A stretch of DNA of 64,000 nt. Source: Ulva prolifera. Lineage: Eukaryota; Chlorophyta; Ulvophyceae; Ulvales; Ulvaceae. Positions 63,231 through 64,000 of this stretch are shown here, in pieces; position 1 is the first letter of the stretch; each line of letters begins with the position of its first letter. Both the position numbers and the translations under genes were made by a program. Under the pieces are notes generated by a model. That model saw nothing but the letters and a program-made list of their open reading frames with translations. It did no database searches and had not been told where the DNA came from. The stretch lies in contig CM041199.1 of the NCBI GenBank assembly GCA_023078555.1, positions 2,359,101-2,423,100 of the forward strand. Direction: 5' to 3'.

Positions 63231-63567
63231 TCAGTCATGGGCAAGGCTGCCGTGAGGTTTGTCGGTCAGTTGGGGGATGTGGCCGCTGCCAGTGGGCGCA
63301 TCTCCAAAGGCGCGTTTGTCCAGTGGGCGCTGCGGGTGTTGTCGGTGTCATTGCAGCGCGGCAATGCGGATATGTATCGGAAGTCTGGGCTTGTCATCTC
63401 TCGGGAGCAAGGGTTGCGATATGATGTGGGCCTGGAGGACGCGATCCTGCCGGACTGAGTTGTGAGTGCGGTTGTAGTGTTCGTGTGTGTGTGAGTGTAT
63501 GTTGCAGTTGATTCGGATGAGATTCGGTTTCGGTGTTTGTTTTCTCCCGTTCACTCTTTTGTAACAA
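63231..63567 (+). mobile_element. Family L copy, 337 bp
   Basis: It encodes the last part of the L protein (AAVRFVGQLGDVAAASGRIS, then SLQRGNADMYRKSG to TGA at 63456-63458) and the tail ending CACTCTTTTGTAAC. The 13-bp duplication GTTGCACTGCGCA is at 63218-63230 and 63568-63580. Confidence 0.92.
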
Positions 63568-63580
63568 GTTGCACTGCGCA

Positions 63581-64000
63581 AGCTTGCAGCCATGTTGGTG
63601 CGAGGCTGGCGGAGGGCACAGTCAAGAGTGCGTTGAACGGATAAGCCCACCAGTGCACAGTCAGCAGTGTGACCTTGCAACACAATCACGTGGATGCACA
63701 TTCACAGTCAGATCTCGATGTATGCAGTTATCGTCGTTGGCGGCAGAGGAGCCAGTGTGCATTCCGCGCTAGCAAACCCACACCTGAGGGACAAGGTCTT
63801 GCTGCTAGCAGATTGAATCCCCAGCGTCACTTGAGACTGCTGCGGTTGGCTGGTAGATCGGCCCTGGCGTTTGGCCGCCGGGACGTCGACGTGCTGTGGT
63901 TCGTGCTGGCTCGGATCCGGAAGGGTCCGCTCTCAGATGAGCGCTGTTGCCTTTTGCAAGCCCCTCCCCTGAAACTGACGACCTCTGAACTGGACAAATG
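63581..64000. other. Window end, no recognisable gene
   Basis: The last 100 bases match the repeat at 45946-46005. No coding feature is supported. Confidence 0.35.

Overview
The window looks like nuclear DNA of a chlorophyte green alga. The signs are short GT..AG introns, GC-rich coding exons next to about 50% GC non-coding DNA, extracellular proteins with long Pro/Ser-Pro rods of the pherophorin (hydroxyproline-rich glycoprotein) type, and frequent TGCATGCA-like words. The species cannot be named from the sequence. No rRNA, tRNA or CRISPR array was recognised.

Layout. 0-2 kb: probable secreted-protein gene (minus). 2-5.3 kb: non-coding. 5.3-5.6 kb: orphan exon of an EXD1/RNase D-like 3'-5' exonuclease. 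6.4-7.4 kb: Pro-rich low-complexity tract, a (TG)61 microsatellite and a repeat tail. 7.8-12.8 kb: multi-exon transmembrane receptor-like protein kinase (minus), most splice sites readable. 13-18 kb: mostly unrecognised, with a hypothetical multi-exon gene at 15.2-17.4 kb. 18.2-39.7 kb: transposon graveyard. It holds a 2.0-kb hAT element, two defective Ty3/gypsy retrotransposons (23.7-30.6 and 30.7-38.3 kb, both minus), and DNA transposons nested inside them with intact target-site duplications. 41.8-44.5 kb: Pro-rich wall/matrix protein gene (plus), with two decayed paralogues at 54.7-55.8 and 56.8-58.2 kb. 47.7-50.7 and 59.9-61.4 kb: two members of an apparently undescribed secreted Cys/Pro/acidic protein family (minus). 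51.4-64 kb is otherwise rich in tiny retrotransposed tails.

The main results are as follows. (1) A non-LTR retrotransposon (family L) has left at least a dozen copies of 32-728 bp that share one 3' end and are flanked by 11-29 bp target-site duplications. A second family (A) behaves the same way. (2) Several DNA transposons can be delimited to the base: hAT 19522-21546, hAT 27024-28120, hAT 32413-33592, and a TA-target element 31827-33863 that carries the third hAT and itself sits in a gypsy pol gene. (3) Tandem perfect palindromes resembling double-hairpin elements occur at four places, one of them breaking a reverse transcriptase/RNase H reading frame. (4) The secreted family combines a signal peptide, a CX2C-X9-C-X8-C cluster, a Pro-rich region, a four-Cys domain ending in an invariant acidic YDDDDVDGYA motif, and a Cys-rich C-terminus.
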